Assembly (NCBI GenBank): GCA_964628835.1
Contig: CAZVME010000003.1
Span: 1-64,000, forward strand
Direction: 5' to 3'
DNA length: 64,000 bases
From: JAAGZL01 sp964628835
GTDB lineage: Bacteria > Pseudomonadota > Gammaproteobacteria > Chromatiales > Chromatiaceae
The notes below the pieces were generated by a model, which worked only from the letters and a program-made list of their open reading frames with translations, searched no databases and was not told the origin of the DNA. Positions 8,174-16,583 of the stretch are shown one piece after another (the first letter of the stretch is position 1; the number at the start of each line of letters is the position of its first letter). The position numbers and the translations under genes were made by a program.

Positions 8174-9433
8174 CTACTGCGCTTTATTATCGTCGGTTCC
8201 ATGTTTAATAATTTTGGTTATCTTAGATTCGGCATCGATCCTTACCCTAAACTCAACACGCTGAGATCTGGCACGATTTTCAACTCCAGAACTATCTCTA
8301 TCTATCAACAAGTACCCATCAGAATCAACCAACTTAGATGAAGACAGACCGTTGGCTGTTAATTTAGCTTTCAACCAATCAATGCGATCTCTTGCGGCTG
8401 GAAGACCTGTAACATAAAATAGCACATTTCTTGACCTGCCCTGCGATAGCTCCATGTTGTTAAAATAGGCTTGCTGACCACGTGGATTCAATGACCCCCA
8501 GAAGCTTGAGGTATGCCCCTCAATCCGCACCTCTGCAATATCCAACTTAAACTTATCAGATGTTATCACCTTCAGATAGCGTGGGAAAAAATCATCCAGG
8601 ATGCGCTTAAATCTGCGTTTTATGGTGGTCTTGCCAGTATCAAACAGAACTGAAGGTTCGTTGAATCGAAAAGTCAGATCATCCCTTAATTCAGCATTCC
8701 ACTTCTTCATGTCAGGATTAAACTCTCCCAACAGGCTTTGACGCAGTTCTTTGATGACATCCTCATAAATGACTGCTTGTGAAACTACATTTGCAAGTTT
8801 GACTTCCTTTATCTTGGTTGCAGCGCGCATAATATCAAGCTGTACATTGGTTTCTGCCAACAACTTGCTTTTTACCGCTAGCAGCTTTTCTGCACTGGCA
8901 AGTCTCTCCTCAATACTTCCAGATTGGTTCAATAACGCTCTGTATTCCTTAGTGGTACTGACAGTTTCAGCCAGAAGCCTAGATTTTTCTGCAAGCAGTT
9001 TTTCTGCCCCGGCAAGTTTCTTCTCCAAATCACCAGCCTTATCAAACAAGGCGTTAAACTCAATTGTGGCATCATCCAAAAGCTTGGATTTTTCCGCCAG
9101 AAGCTTCTCCGCCCCTGCCAGCTTCGCTTCCAAGTTACCGGCTTTATTGAACAGCGCTTGATACTGACTAGTGACTTCTGTCAATAGCATTGCCTTGTTT
9201 CCAATCAGCTTCTCTGCTCCTGCCAACTCACGTGCCAGCTCACCAGCTTTTGTAGACAGAATTTCATGCTCTACTTGCTTTGTCTTTTTAAAGTCGCTCC
9301 AGTAGATCATGTAAAACACTGCCAACATCAGAAAGATCATCATCAGCGCACTCATGAGGTCACTTACGGATATCCAGTGCTCCTCATTATTGCTGTCGAC
9401 CCGGCCTTTGGTTATGGTGGATAATATTGACAT
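8174..9433 (-). CDS. MotB/ZorB-like OmpA-domain protein with repeat stalk
   Basis: A 419-residue single-pass inner-membrane protein. The N terminus has the MotB/ZorB pattern: a short cytoplasmic part, then a transmembrane helix (about 26-45) preceded by ISVSDLMSALMM, where D25 is the likely ion-carrying aspartate. Residues 71-198 form a coiled coil built of near-identical 35-38 residue repeats. The C terminus (about 255-405) is an OmpA-like peptidoglycan-binding domain (VRIEGHTSS at 302-310, LSQGRSRNV at 329-337, RSQRVEFRV near the end). ATG at 9433 has AGGGG upstream. It lies 73 nt downstream of its MotA-like partner. Most like ZorB, but the stalk is longer than ZorB normally has; a generic MotB/TolR-type stator protein is the alternative. 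Confidence 0.75.
   Translation of the reverse strand: MSILSTITKGRVDSNNEEHWISVSDLMSALMMIFLMLAVFYMIYWSDFKKTKQVEHEILSTKAGELARELAGAEKLIGNKAMLLTEVTSQYQALFNKAGNLEAKLAGAEKLLAEKSKLLDDATIEFNALFDKAGDLEKKLAGAEKLLAEKSRLLAETVSTTKEYRALLNQSGSIEERLASAEKLLAVKSKLLAETNVQLDIMRAATKIKEVKLANVVSQAVIYEDVIKELRQSLLGEFNPDMKKWNAELRDDLTFRFNEPSVLFDTGKTTIKRRFKRILDDFFPRYLKVITSDKFKLDIAEVRIEGHTSSFWGSLNPRGQQAYFNNMELSQGRSRNVLFYVTGLPAARDRIDWLKAKLTANGLSSSKLVDSDGYLLIDRDSSGVENRARSQRVEFRVRIDAESKITKIIKHGTDDNKAQ
8840..9223 (-). repeat. Four tandem 35-38 aa coiled-coil repeats
   Basis: Inside the OmpA-domain gene, residues 71-198 read as units starting AGAEKLIGNK, AGAEKLLAEK, AGAEKLLAEK and ASAEKLLAVK. The first two units are 35 residues (five heptads), the third is 38, and the fourth is partial before the sequence diverges. 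A half-unit (STKAGELAREL) precedes them. The DNA is correspondingly a degenerate repeat of about 105 bp. Confidence 0.85.
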
Positions 9434-9506
9434 TAAATGTACCCCTGATTTAATGTGCTTCGGATAACCTGCACATTAGCAATAGTCATATCTGTCTATC
9501 CAAAAT

Positions 9507-11096
9507 TTACGCTTCTGGTTTCCAGCTCATTTTTCTCAGCCCTTTAACAAACTCGTTGGGCAAGTTCTTTATTTCGTAAACAGCACCTTCATGAGCCTTC
9601 TCTAACTCTTTAAAACGCTTATTGGTCTCATCATTGAGATCCTGCATCAACGTACCCAGGGAGCCCTGTGCTGAGAACGCATTCTCCAGCGAACCAACTT
9701 GCCCAATAAGATCTTCATTCATATTAAGCATAAACCTTCCAAGTGAACCCTCATTCGTTCCGGTGAATGCCTCCTGCATCTTGCTCATGGCCATTGCATT
9801 TTCATGCAACAGGGTGCTCATATCGCTTGCAGAGGTAACCACACTTTGCATAATATTTGCGATCGCCTCCAGGCGCTCGAGGGCTTCTGTCTGATTACTG
9901 CCGGTTAGCTCAGCCACGTTCTGAGTATATTTGTCGATCAATGAGTAGCTGGACTTCATATCCTTGGATATTTGTGCTTTAAGATCCGTGGTTGTGGCAA
10001 TCAATGTGGCCTTGTATGCCTCGGTCATTGAGTGCAGCTGTTCGACTAAGGCTCTTGATTGATCAGTTGTAGCCCTGACATCTGCAGCCACGTCGGTCCT
10101 AAGCTTGGCTAGCTCTGCAGTAATTTTCTGATTTGAGTCTTCTGTGGCATGCAGGATATCCTTCAGCATTGCCAGCATGGACTTGGTGGATGACTCAGTT
10201 GAGGCGGTAACTTCATCTGCATAATTTGCAGCTTGCCATTTGGTCTGGTCAATAAGATTTTGCGCCACGTCTGAGAGCTCTCCCAGAGTACCGGCTGCGG
10301 CGCGACTTAAGCCTGAAAACAGCATCTCCATCTGTTCTTTGGACGCTTCCCGCCCAAGCTCTGCACCCTGCTCGATCTCAGACTTGAGTCCAGCAAATAC
10401 TTCCAGCAGACTCTCTGACTGTTTTTCACCGGCCATTGCATCTTGCTTCAATCCATCCAGAAGCTTCTGCATCTGTGCCTTGATGATATTCTGCTCAGCA
10501 TCTGAAGTTCTAGCCAGTTCCTCTCTAAGTTCACGCAGCATAGTGATAACACTTTCATCCGCCTTCAGCTCTTCAACTAACTCCCTCGCTGACTGGGATA
10601 CACCACCTGCCATATCACCCAGCCCAACTTCGACCCTATCGCCCAAGAGATTCAGATTATCAATAAGTTCTTGGAACTTGCTCTCTGCAACCGTGTCTCC
10701 TGAGGCGGTTACTAAAGTATCCAATGAACTACTGATTTTGTGCAGTGAATCTAGTGCTGTGGCGTCCGACTCCGCACTAGAGGCTTCCCCATCCTCATAC
10801 GGGGAAAGGGTAAATCTTATTCTGTGTAGAAGTGCGGCTAAAATACCAACCACTGATGACCAAAATGCCAGCTTGATACCACTCAGGAATAGTGGAACAC
10901 CAGCAATGACGTTGTTCGGGTCAAAATTCATCAGCCCTATTGCGATACCAAGGAAGGTACCAAATATACCCATGCTAGTTAGTATGGATGGAGCACTGTT
11001 AACCGTTCTTCTGGAAGGATTAACTAAGAAATATAGGAACAGAATACCTATTGTTATGGAGATTACTATCGTTAAGAACATCGTGATGGTGGTCAT
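9507..11096 (-). CDS. MotA/ExbB/ZorA-like proton channel with long coiled-coil tail
   Basis: A 529-residue protein with three membrane helices at about 7-25, 37-57 and 70-91. The last two carry the MotA/TolQ/ExbB core: SILTSMGIFGTFLGIAIGL with T47, and SGIKLAFWSSVVGILAALL with S80/S81, positions where ZorA and ExbB line the ion path. Residues 92-529 are cytoplasmic, charged and helical, with long heptad stretches; this large intracellular tail is the hallmark of ZorA rather than MotA or ExbB. With the downstream OmpA-domain protein it should form a 5:2-type peptidoglycan-anchored motor. No ZorC, ZorD or ZorE homologue is adjacent, so a Zorya call is not justified; a stand-alone motor is equally possible. 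Confidence 0.75.
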   Translation of the reverse strand: MTTITMFLTIVISITIGILFLYFLVNPSRRTVNSAPSILTSMGIFGTFLGIAIGLMNFDPNNVIAGVPLFLSGIKLAFWSSVVGILAALLHRIRFTLSPYEDGEASSAESDATALDSLHKISSSLDTLVTASGDTVAESKFQELIDNLNLLGDRVEVGLGDMAGGVSQSARELVEELKADESVITMLRELREELARTSDAEQNIIKAQMQKLLDGLKQDAMAGEKQSESLLEVFAGLKSEIEQGAELGREASKEQMEMLFSGLSRAAAGTLGELSDVAQNLIDQTKWQAANYADEVTASTESSTKSMLAMLKDILHATEDSNQKITAELAKLRTDVAADVRATTDQSRALVEQLHSMTEAYKATLIATTTDLKAQISKDMKSSYSLIDKYTQNVAELTGSNQTEALERLEAIANIMQSVVTSASDMSTLLHENAMAMSKMQEAFTGTNEGSLGRFMLNMNEDLIGQVGSLENAFSAQGSLGTLMQDLNDETNKRFKELEKAHEGAVYEIKNLPNEFVKGLRKMSWKPEA

Positions 11097-11146
11097 AATA
11101 AGTCACCTAATTCTCAGTTTAAAAACTTCAGTTGCGTTGGCTACCT

Positions 11147-11485
11147 TTAACAATCTACTGGGCGCACTGACACGGAAGATCTTGATTTGCTTACAGTTGA
11201 ATTTGGACTTTCATGTTGCCCAGACGAATATGATGTATCGTCCCAAGGAGAGAGAATCAGTCGCCCCAAACCTGCATTTGTTTTCTTAAGATTGGGGCTG
11301 ATCAATCGGGCTGGAAGACGATTAGGAGTCTCGTTGGCGGCATCAGCATCTGCAATGGGCAGTCCGCAGGTGGTGCTTTTATTAATTGCAGCGTAAACCG
11401 GCACATATGCACCAAGTTTGTTGAAACCAGCATCGGAATAATCCCCGCGTATTCTTCGTATTCTTATAGTTCCAGAGCGCCGCAT
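11147..11485 (-). CDS. Doubtful small ORF upstream of the motor pair
   Basis: A 112-codon open frame on the same strand as the motor genes, ending 50 nt before the MotA-like start. The product is basic at the N terminus (RRSGTIRIRRIRG), Ser/Pro-rich later, and matches no family I recognise. There is no clear Shine-Dalgarno and the composition is unlike the neighbouring genes. It may simply be an open frame in non-coding DNA. It is listed because it fills part of the 1-kb gap 11097-12165 and is the only candidate third member of the motor operon. Confidence 0.2.
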   Translation of the reverse strand: MRRSGTIRIRRIRGDYSDAGFNKLGAYVPVYAAINKSTTCGLPIADADAANETPNRLPARLISPNLKKTNAGLGRLILSPWDDTSYSSGQHESPNSTVSKSRSSVSVRPVDC

Positions 11486-11885
11486 GATGTCAACATCCTG
11501 TAGATGTTATAAATTAGTATTATGTGGTCCCGCCAGCAATCCTCTTCTATTTCTCATGGCTCATTCTTTTTCTAACTTGTTCTTTACTAATAAACGTAAC
11601 ACATAGTTCTGAAAATACAAGATTGGCCGCTATTTCTAAGCATCAATGAAGCGGAAATCACCCATAACCAAATTAATAAGCATGTTATTATATTGTTAAT
11701 TTACATTTCCGTATGCGTGACTTTTCTTGTCTATGCTGCAAAGGCAAATTAAATTTCAAACCACCTTGGCACCTTTTATAACCGTTGCAGGTTTTTAAAA
11801 TAGTCACCATCTTAGAAAGAATGGCAGTATGCTTTAAAAGACAGTTCACGGTTTCATGGTTATTTGAGTGATATGATTTACAACT

Positions 11886-12082
11886 ATTAACCCGGCAACC
11901 TTATAGGCAACGTTCAGGTTTTCAAAAAAAAAATCAGATCAAGGCGCGACTTGCAGCTAATGGTCGCTCCATTAGCAAAAGTCGCAACGATGGGCTGGCG
12001 TTTTCTTGAAGACCCTAACTCATTGAATAATTAAAGGTAGCCAGCCCACGCTGAACATCATTTACAAGGATGCCTGATTAAT
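11886..12082. mobile_element. MITE-like element with 32-bp imperfect terminal inverted repeats
   Basis: The left end (11886-11917, ATTAACCCGGCAACCTTATA...) and the right end (12051-12082) are inverted copies matching at 27 of 32 positions to the consensus seen at 49003-49034. Inside are two more hairpins: GCGACT..GCTAATGG arms at 11946-11985 around TCGCT, and TGGGCTGGC (11991-11999) with GCCAGCCCA (12040-12048). It has no coding capacity. Nested palindromes, about 200 bp length and a second solo end elsewhere in the window suggest a non-autonomous mobile repeat. The flanks 11486-11885 are AT-rich and I see no gene there. Confidence 0.65.
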
Positions 12083-12165
12083 AAAGTAACAACAGCTGCC
12101 ACCAAGCACTGGAGCCCACGTAGATATTTGCTGGCATTGAAAAAGCACAATACTTGAGAAAAAAT

Positions 12166-13110
12166 ATGTCAGAAACAATAGATCTCAGCCTGGTGGTACC
12201 AATTTTTAACGAAGCAGGTACTATTCCAGTTTTTTTTACCCGCGTAATCCCTATTCTTGAAGGGATCACAAACCGATTCGAGATTATCTGTATCAACGAT
12301 GGAAGCAGTGATAACTCACTAGAGATATTGAGTGAGTACCATAGCTCTGACGCGAGGATCAAAATCCTTGACCTGAGCCGTAACTTCGGCAAGGAAGCGG
12401 CCCTTACCGCTGGCCTGGACTGCGCTGAAGGAGATTGTGCAATTCCCATAGACGCTGACCTGCAGCATCCACCAGAACTAATCCCACAACTGGTAAAAAA
12501 GTGGAGAGAAGGATATGACATGGTGTTGGCGCTACGTGAGGACAGGCAAGCAGACTCCATTCTAAAGCGGCTGTCTGCAACTATCTTCTATCGTACCGCA
12601 GACAAAATCACAGAGACGCCCATACCCGCAAACGCCGGTGACTTCAGACTGATGGATAGATGTGTAATAGAAGCACTGCGCAAACTCCCGGAGCGCACCA
12701 GATTTATGAAAGGCATCTTTGGCTGGTTAGGGTTCAGCCAAACAACTGTCACCTTCACCAGCGAACCACGTACGGGCGGTACCAGTAAATGGAACTACTG
12801 GAAGTTGTGGAATTTCGCTTTGGATGGAATATTTTCTTTTAGCACCCTACCCCTGCGCATATGGACCTACATAGGGGTTTTCGTATCTATTTCTGCTTTT
12901 GTCTACGGTACTATTGAGATAATTCGCACACTGATTTTTGGTGTAGAAGTCCCTGGTTATGCCTCACTACTGGTGCTAATCCTATTCTTCAGTGGCTTAA
13001 ATATGATTGGACTGGGAATTCTTGGAGAGTATCTGGGGCGCATATTCCAGGAAGTTAAACGCCGGCCCATCTACCTGGTCAAGGGTCGCGTCGGTTTTGA
13101 TGAAGAGTAG
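12166..13110 (+). CDS. GtrB/DPM1-like polyprenyl-phosphate glycosyltransferase
   Basis: GT2 family enzyme that transfers a sugar from a nucleotide donor to undecaprenyl phosphate on the cytoplasmic face. The GT-A domain occupies about residues 1-225: SLVVPIFNEAGTI, CINDGSSDNS, NFGKEAALTAGLD and the DADLQHPPE metal-binding DxD region. Two C-terminal membrane helices follow (about 225-290), with the VKRRPIYLV tail typical of GtrB/YfdH and ArnC relatives. ATG 12166 is preferred over the upstream in-frame TTG at 12154 because GAGAAAA lies before it. The stop overlaps the start of the GtrA-like gene, so the two form a unit. The sugar is not predictable. Confidence 0.88.
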   Translation: MSETIDLSLVVPIFNEAGTIPVFFTRVIPILEGITNRFEIICINDGSSDNSLEILSEYHSSDARIKILDLSRNFGKEAALTAGLDCAEGDCAIPIDADLQHPPELIPQLVKKWREGYDMVLALREDRQADSILKRLSATIFYRTADKITETPIPANAGDFRLMDRCVIEALRKLPERTRFMKGIFGWLGFSQTTVTFTSEPRTGGTSKWNYWKLWNFALDGIFSFSTLPLRIWTYIGVFVSISAFVYGTIEIIRTLIFGVEVPGYASLLVLILFFSGLNMIGLGILGEYLGRIFQEVKRRPIYLVKGRVGFDEE

Positions 13111-13534
13111 CCTTACTACCCAAGGACTAAGATTCGCAGTAATTGGAATCTGTTCAACCGTTACACATATTTCAATATATCTTGTACTAGGTGGGCCAGG
13201 TACAATCAATCCTCTGATTGCAAACATAATTGGGTTTATGTTTGCTTTCCTGGTCAGCTTTACCGGACATAATTACTGGACTTTCAGGGCGCAAACAGAA
13301 ACTTCAAGCTCCCGCTGGTACCGGTATATACCCAGATTCATCATAACCACTTTACTGGGCCTGGGGATAAATACCCTGATAGTGTATTTGGTCGTCTTTA
13401 CATTAAAACTCCCGCACAGCTATGCAGTCCCATTCATGCTCAGCATTGCTCCAATGGTGACATTTCTTCTCAACAAGTTCTGGGTATTCCCAGATAACAA
13501 AATAGCCAATAGTGAAGATAGGCATGCAACTTGA
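13100..13534 (+). CDS. GtrA-like small membrane protein (putative lipid-linked sugar flippase)
   Basis: About 144 residues with four membrane helices and GtrA hallmarks: LRFAVIGICSTVTHISIYLVL at the start, SFTGHNYWTFRA in the middle, and FLLNKFWVFP near the end. GtrA proteins are thought to flip the polyprenyl-phosphate-sugar made by GtrB across the membrane for a GT-C enzyme. The ATG at 13100 overlaps the end of the upstream gene by 11 nt; an open frame extends further upstream inside that gene but adds nothing family-like. The GT-C gene follows 21 nt later, completing the classical three-gene arrangement. Confidence 0.85.
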   Translation: MKSSLTTQGLRFAVIGICSTVTHISIYLVLGGPGTINPLIANIIGFMFAFLVSFTGHNYWTFRAQTETSSSRWYRYIPRFIITTLLGLGINTLIVYLVVFTLKLPHSYAVPFMLSIAPMVTFLLNKFWVFPDNKIANSEDRHAT

Positions 13535-13555
13535 CACATATTACAGGGGATTAAA

Positions 13556-15415
13556 TTGCGGCTAAGGCAATCCATTACCAAAAGGCGCCAGCTATTGGCA
13601 ACCATTGCCCTTGCTTTTCTGGTACGCCTTATCCATTTGACCCATGCCCCAGCCAACCCGTTAACCTATCATCCAGGTGCAGATGAAGACTACTACATCC
13701 AATTTGCCCTGGATGTGGCGCAGGGGCAGTTTGGGTTAACGCCTGATTTCATCTTTATGGACCCACTCTACGGCTACCTGCTGGGATTTCTCTTTTATCT
13801 GTTTGGGCAAAATCTTCTTATCGTCTATCTGCTCCAAACCATGGTGGATACGCTTACGGTATTCCTAATCTATCTGATAGGCAGAGAGCTCTGGAGTCAC
13901 CGTGCCGGGTTGATCGCCGCCTGCCTGTACGCACTATCCAGCACCGCGTTGTTGTACTCCACCAAAATCCTGAAACCCACCCTGGTGGCAAACTTTATTA
14001 TCCTCTGGTCATTATTGGCCATTCGCATGTGGCAGACGGAAAGGTTAATTGCCTGGTTCTGGTATGGAGTTTTTTTGGGTCTGGGGGTGGCAATCAGATC
14101 AAACCTGCTACTTCTGGCCATCGCTGGGATGGTAATTATTCCCTGGGGAAACTATAACAGTAATAAGCTAAACTTCCGGCAATATGGACAACGCCTTATA
14201 TTGCTACTGCTGGGGTTGTCACTACCTCTCATACTTCTGAGTGTGCGCAATAATACAGTAACCAATAGCTGGTCAATACTCCCTCCAAATGGTGGCGTCG
14301 TACTGCACCAAATATATAATCAGGACAATCCTCATGCTGAGCATAAGATCTCTGGATTTGTCCGCTACAGCAATCCTATTGAAATTTGGCATGGCTACCA
14401 AAAGGAAGCTGAAAGCCGTTTAGGCAGACAGCTTGAAACCAAGGAAATTAACAGCTACTGGCGTAGTCAGGCCATAGATTATATAACCAATAATCGGATA
14501 CAGACCCTAGACAACATGGTACGCAAGCTTGGGATGTTCACCTCTTTCCGGGAGATCAGTTACAACAAATCACTGGCGAAAGATGAGCTGTTTTCTCCAA
14601 TTTTGGCCCTGCTTCCACGACCATTCGGCTGGTTGTTTGCCCTGGGTTTGCCAGGACTGATGCTGCTTGGATGGAAGACCCCCAAAAGCTGGCCTATGCT
14701 GGTTGCAGTGGGCGCCACCATCGCAACCTTTATTGTATTTGTGGCAGCCGCCCGTTTCAGATTCCATGCCCTACCGCTGTTTGCAGTTGGAGCGGGAGTA
14801 TTCATCGCCGCCGTGTCAGAATGGAAGCAAGACAGCATACATAAGAACATTATCGCACTGACATTGGCCATATGCCTGGCAGGAATAAGTATATGGCATG
14901 GCTTGCGCGCACAGGAGACACCAATCGACTGGACCACCATCGCCTGGGGTTACCTAAAAATGGGGCAACCGGAAGATGCCAGCAGATACGCCACAATGGA
15001 GTTACAACGTAACCCAAACAACCCCAGCGCCCATGAACTGTCAGGGTATCTTGCTTTTGCTGACAAGCGTTATAAACAGGCTATAGTACATTATCGGCAA
15101 TCTCTGAAGCTGGCCTTCAACCGACATGTTATCCACTACAACCTGGGGCTTAGTCTGGAACACACAGGACAGGTAAACCTGGCACTGGATGCAGTTACCA
15201 CCGCAGTAAACCTCAATCCATTGCCGGAATATCTGTATAAACAAGGGCAACTGTATGAAGCATATGGGAATCCCGATCAAGCTCTCCTCTCCTACCGGAG
15301 ACTACTGGACCTACCGGTACAACGGGGTAACTGGACCACATTATCAATTAAGGCAACAAAACGTGTCAGAAAGCTGGAATACCCAGACAAGAACGTGGAA
15401 AGTAACATGTATTGA
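13556..15415 (+). CDS. GT-C (GT39/PMT-like) glycosyltransferase with C-terminal TPRs
   Basis: A 619-residue polytopic protein. The N-terminal two thirds have the GT39/ArnT layout: first helix (about 12-28), then a periplasmic loop with GADEDYYIQFALDVAQG, where the acidic pair is the likely catalytic/metal site, and about ten helices to residue 450. Residues 460-600 are TPR-like (AWGYLKMGQPEDASRYA, AIVHYRQSLKLAFN, YEAYGNPDQALLSYRRLL). The start is a TTG with AGGGG 8 nt upstream. It probably uses the lipid-linked sugar from the GtrB/GtrA pair to decorate an envelope target. After its TGA the same frame stays open for 86 codons (to 15676); see findings. Confidence 0.82.
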   Translation: MRLRQSITKRRQLLATIALAFLVRLIHLTHAPANPLTYHPGADEDYYIQFALDVAQGQFGLTPDFIFMDPLYGYLLGFLFYLFGQNLLIVYLLQTMVDTLTVFLIYLIGRELWSHRAGLIAACLYALSSTALLYSTKILKPTLVANFIILWSLLAIRMWQTERLIAWFWYGVFLGLGVAIRSNLLLLAIAGMVIIPWGNYNSNKLNFRQYGQRLILLLLGLSLPLILLSVRNNTVTNSWSILPPNGGVVLHQIYNQDNPHAEHKISGFVRYSNPIEIWHGYQKEAESRLGRQLETKEINSYWRSQAIDYITNNRIQTLDNMVRKLGMFTSFREISYNKSLAKDELFSPILALLPRPFGWLFALGLPGLMLLGWKTPKSWPMLVAVGATIATFIVFVAAARFRFHALPLFAVGAGVFIAAVSEWKQDSIHKNIIALTLAICLAGISIWHGLRAQETPIDWTTIAWGYLKMGQPEDASRYATMELQRNPNNPSAHELSGYLAFADKRYKQAIVHYRQSLKLAFNRHVIHYNLGLSLEHTGQVNLALDAVTTAVNLNPLPEYLYKQGQLYEAYGNPDQALLSYRRLLDLPVQRGNWTTLSIKATKRVRKLEYPDKNVESNMY

Positions 15416-15695
15416 CCAAGACCTACTGAGGCCGAGTCTCTCCGACCCTATGAGTCAGATGGCTATTTTGGCGGAACAGACTCCGGTACGAGCTATGGCG
15501 TATCCTGCTATGAACGGCAGCAGAAATCCCTGGGCATCACCTGCCGCAGTTTTCTTGACAGATTCACTAGATCAGACCTTTACACCAATAGCGAATGGCA
15601 AGAGGCAATTTGCCATACACTATTCAAAGCGTACAGATTTCAATCACCTAATATTAGGTTAATATACGCAATCTGATCAACTACCGGATGGTGTT

Positions 15696-16583
15696 ATGTC
15701 CCTGCTGCTCGAAGCTAAAAATCTGAAGAAGCACTATGGTGAGGTGAAGGCCGTTGATGGCGTGAGTCTACCCATCCAGCAGGGAACCTGTTTTGGACTG
15801 CTTGGTCCCAACGGTGCTGGCAAGACCACAACCGTCGAAATGATGGAAGCTATTCTGACCCCAACCTCCGGTGAGATCCTGTATCAGGGAGAACCTTTGG
15901 GCAGCAGATTCAAGGAAGAGGCCGGGATCATGTTCCAGAGTACTGCCCTGCAGGACCTTATAACGGTACAAGAGATCCTGGACCTATTCCAGAATCTATA
16001 TGTAAAGTGCCGTCCTCAGGCCGAGGTGATTGAGCAGTGCGCCCTAGGTGATTTTCTGGAGCGCGATTCTAAGAAGTTATCTGGCGGTCAGCGTCAGCGC
16101 CTGCTACTGGCCATCTCCATGATCAATGATCCGCAGGTACTATTTCTGGATGAGCCAACCACCGGCCTGGACCCACAGTCACGTAGAAATTTTTGGGATC
16201 TGGTACACACCATCAAGTCTGAGAAAAAGACGGTAATCCTCACCACCCACTATATGGAAGAGGCGTACGAACTATGTGACGAAATAGCCATCATGGATCA
16301 CGGTCTGGTGATCGCCAGCGGCACTCCCTATGGGCTATTGAAGAAGCACTTCAGCCACTCGGTACTCTCCCTGCCCGCCGCAGAGATCCCCCAGGGTTTC
16401 AACGGGAGCCTTGGACTTACCATGCACCACCTCAAGGATCGGGTGGAGATCTTCAGTGATGACATCAACTCCACCCTACAACTGTTGATGCAAAACAACA
16501 TCCCACTCACCCATCTGTTGATCCGCTCCCACACTCTGGAAGATCTGTTCCTGGAACTTACCGGGCGCCAACTGAGAGCATGA
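15696..16583 (+). CDS. ABC-2 type transporter ATP-binding protein
   Basis: A 295-residue ATPase: Walker A GPNGAGKTT (about 37-45), Q-loop MFQST (about 80), signature LSGGQRQRL (about 128-136), Walker B VLFLDEPTTGLD (about 148-159) and the H-loop LTTHY. The C-terminal 80 residues are of the NodI/CcmA-type drug or polysaccharide exporter subfamily. It is coupled to the permease by an ATGA overlap at 16580-16583. The substrate is unknown; position after envelope glycosyltransferases hints at export of a surface compound but does not prove it. Confidence 0.9.
   Translation: MSLLLEAKNLKKHYGEVKAVDGVSLPIQQGTCFGLLGPNGAGKTTTVEMMEAILTPTSGEILYQGEPLGSRFKEEAGIMFQSTALQDLITVQEILDLFQNLYVKCRPQAEVIEQCALGDFLERDSKKLSGGQRQRLLLAISMINDPQVLFLDEPTTGLDPQSRRNFWDLVHTIKSEKKTVILTTHYMEEAYELCDEIAIMDHGLVIASGTPYGLLKKHFSHSVLSLPAAEIPQGFNGSLGLTMHHLKDRVEIFSDDINSTLQLLMQNNIPLTHLLIRSHTLEDLFLELTGRQLRA

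Noticed and set aside
8174..11096. Calling the motor pair a complete Zorya defence system
   Set aside because: No ZorC, ZorD, ZorE or other effector gene is adjacent on either side, so only a Zorya-like motor is supported.
10240..11289. 349-codon open frame opposite the MotA-like gene
   Set aside because: Very Ser-rich, no family, fully antisense to a well-supported gene; a shadow of its codon pattern.
15255..15662. 135-codon open frame overlapping the end of the GT39-TPR gene
   Set aside because: Different frame, starts inside the TPR region, no family; the in-frame continuation reported in findings is a better reading of this stretch.
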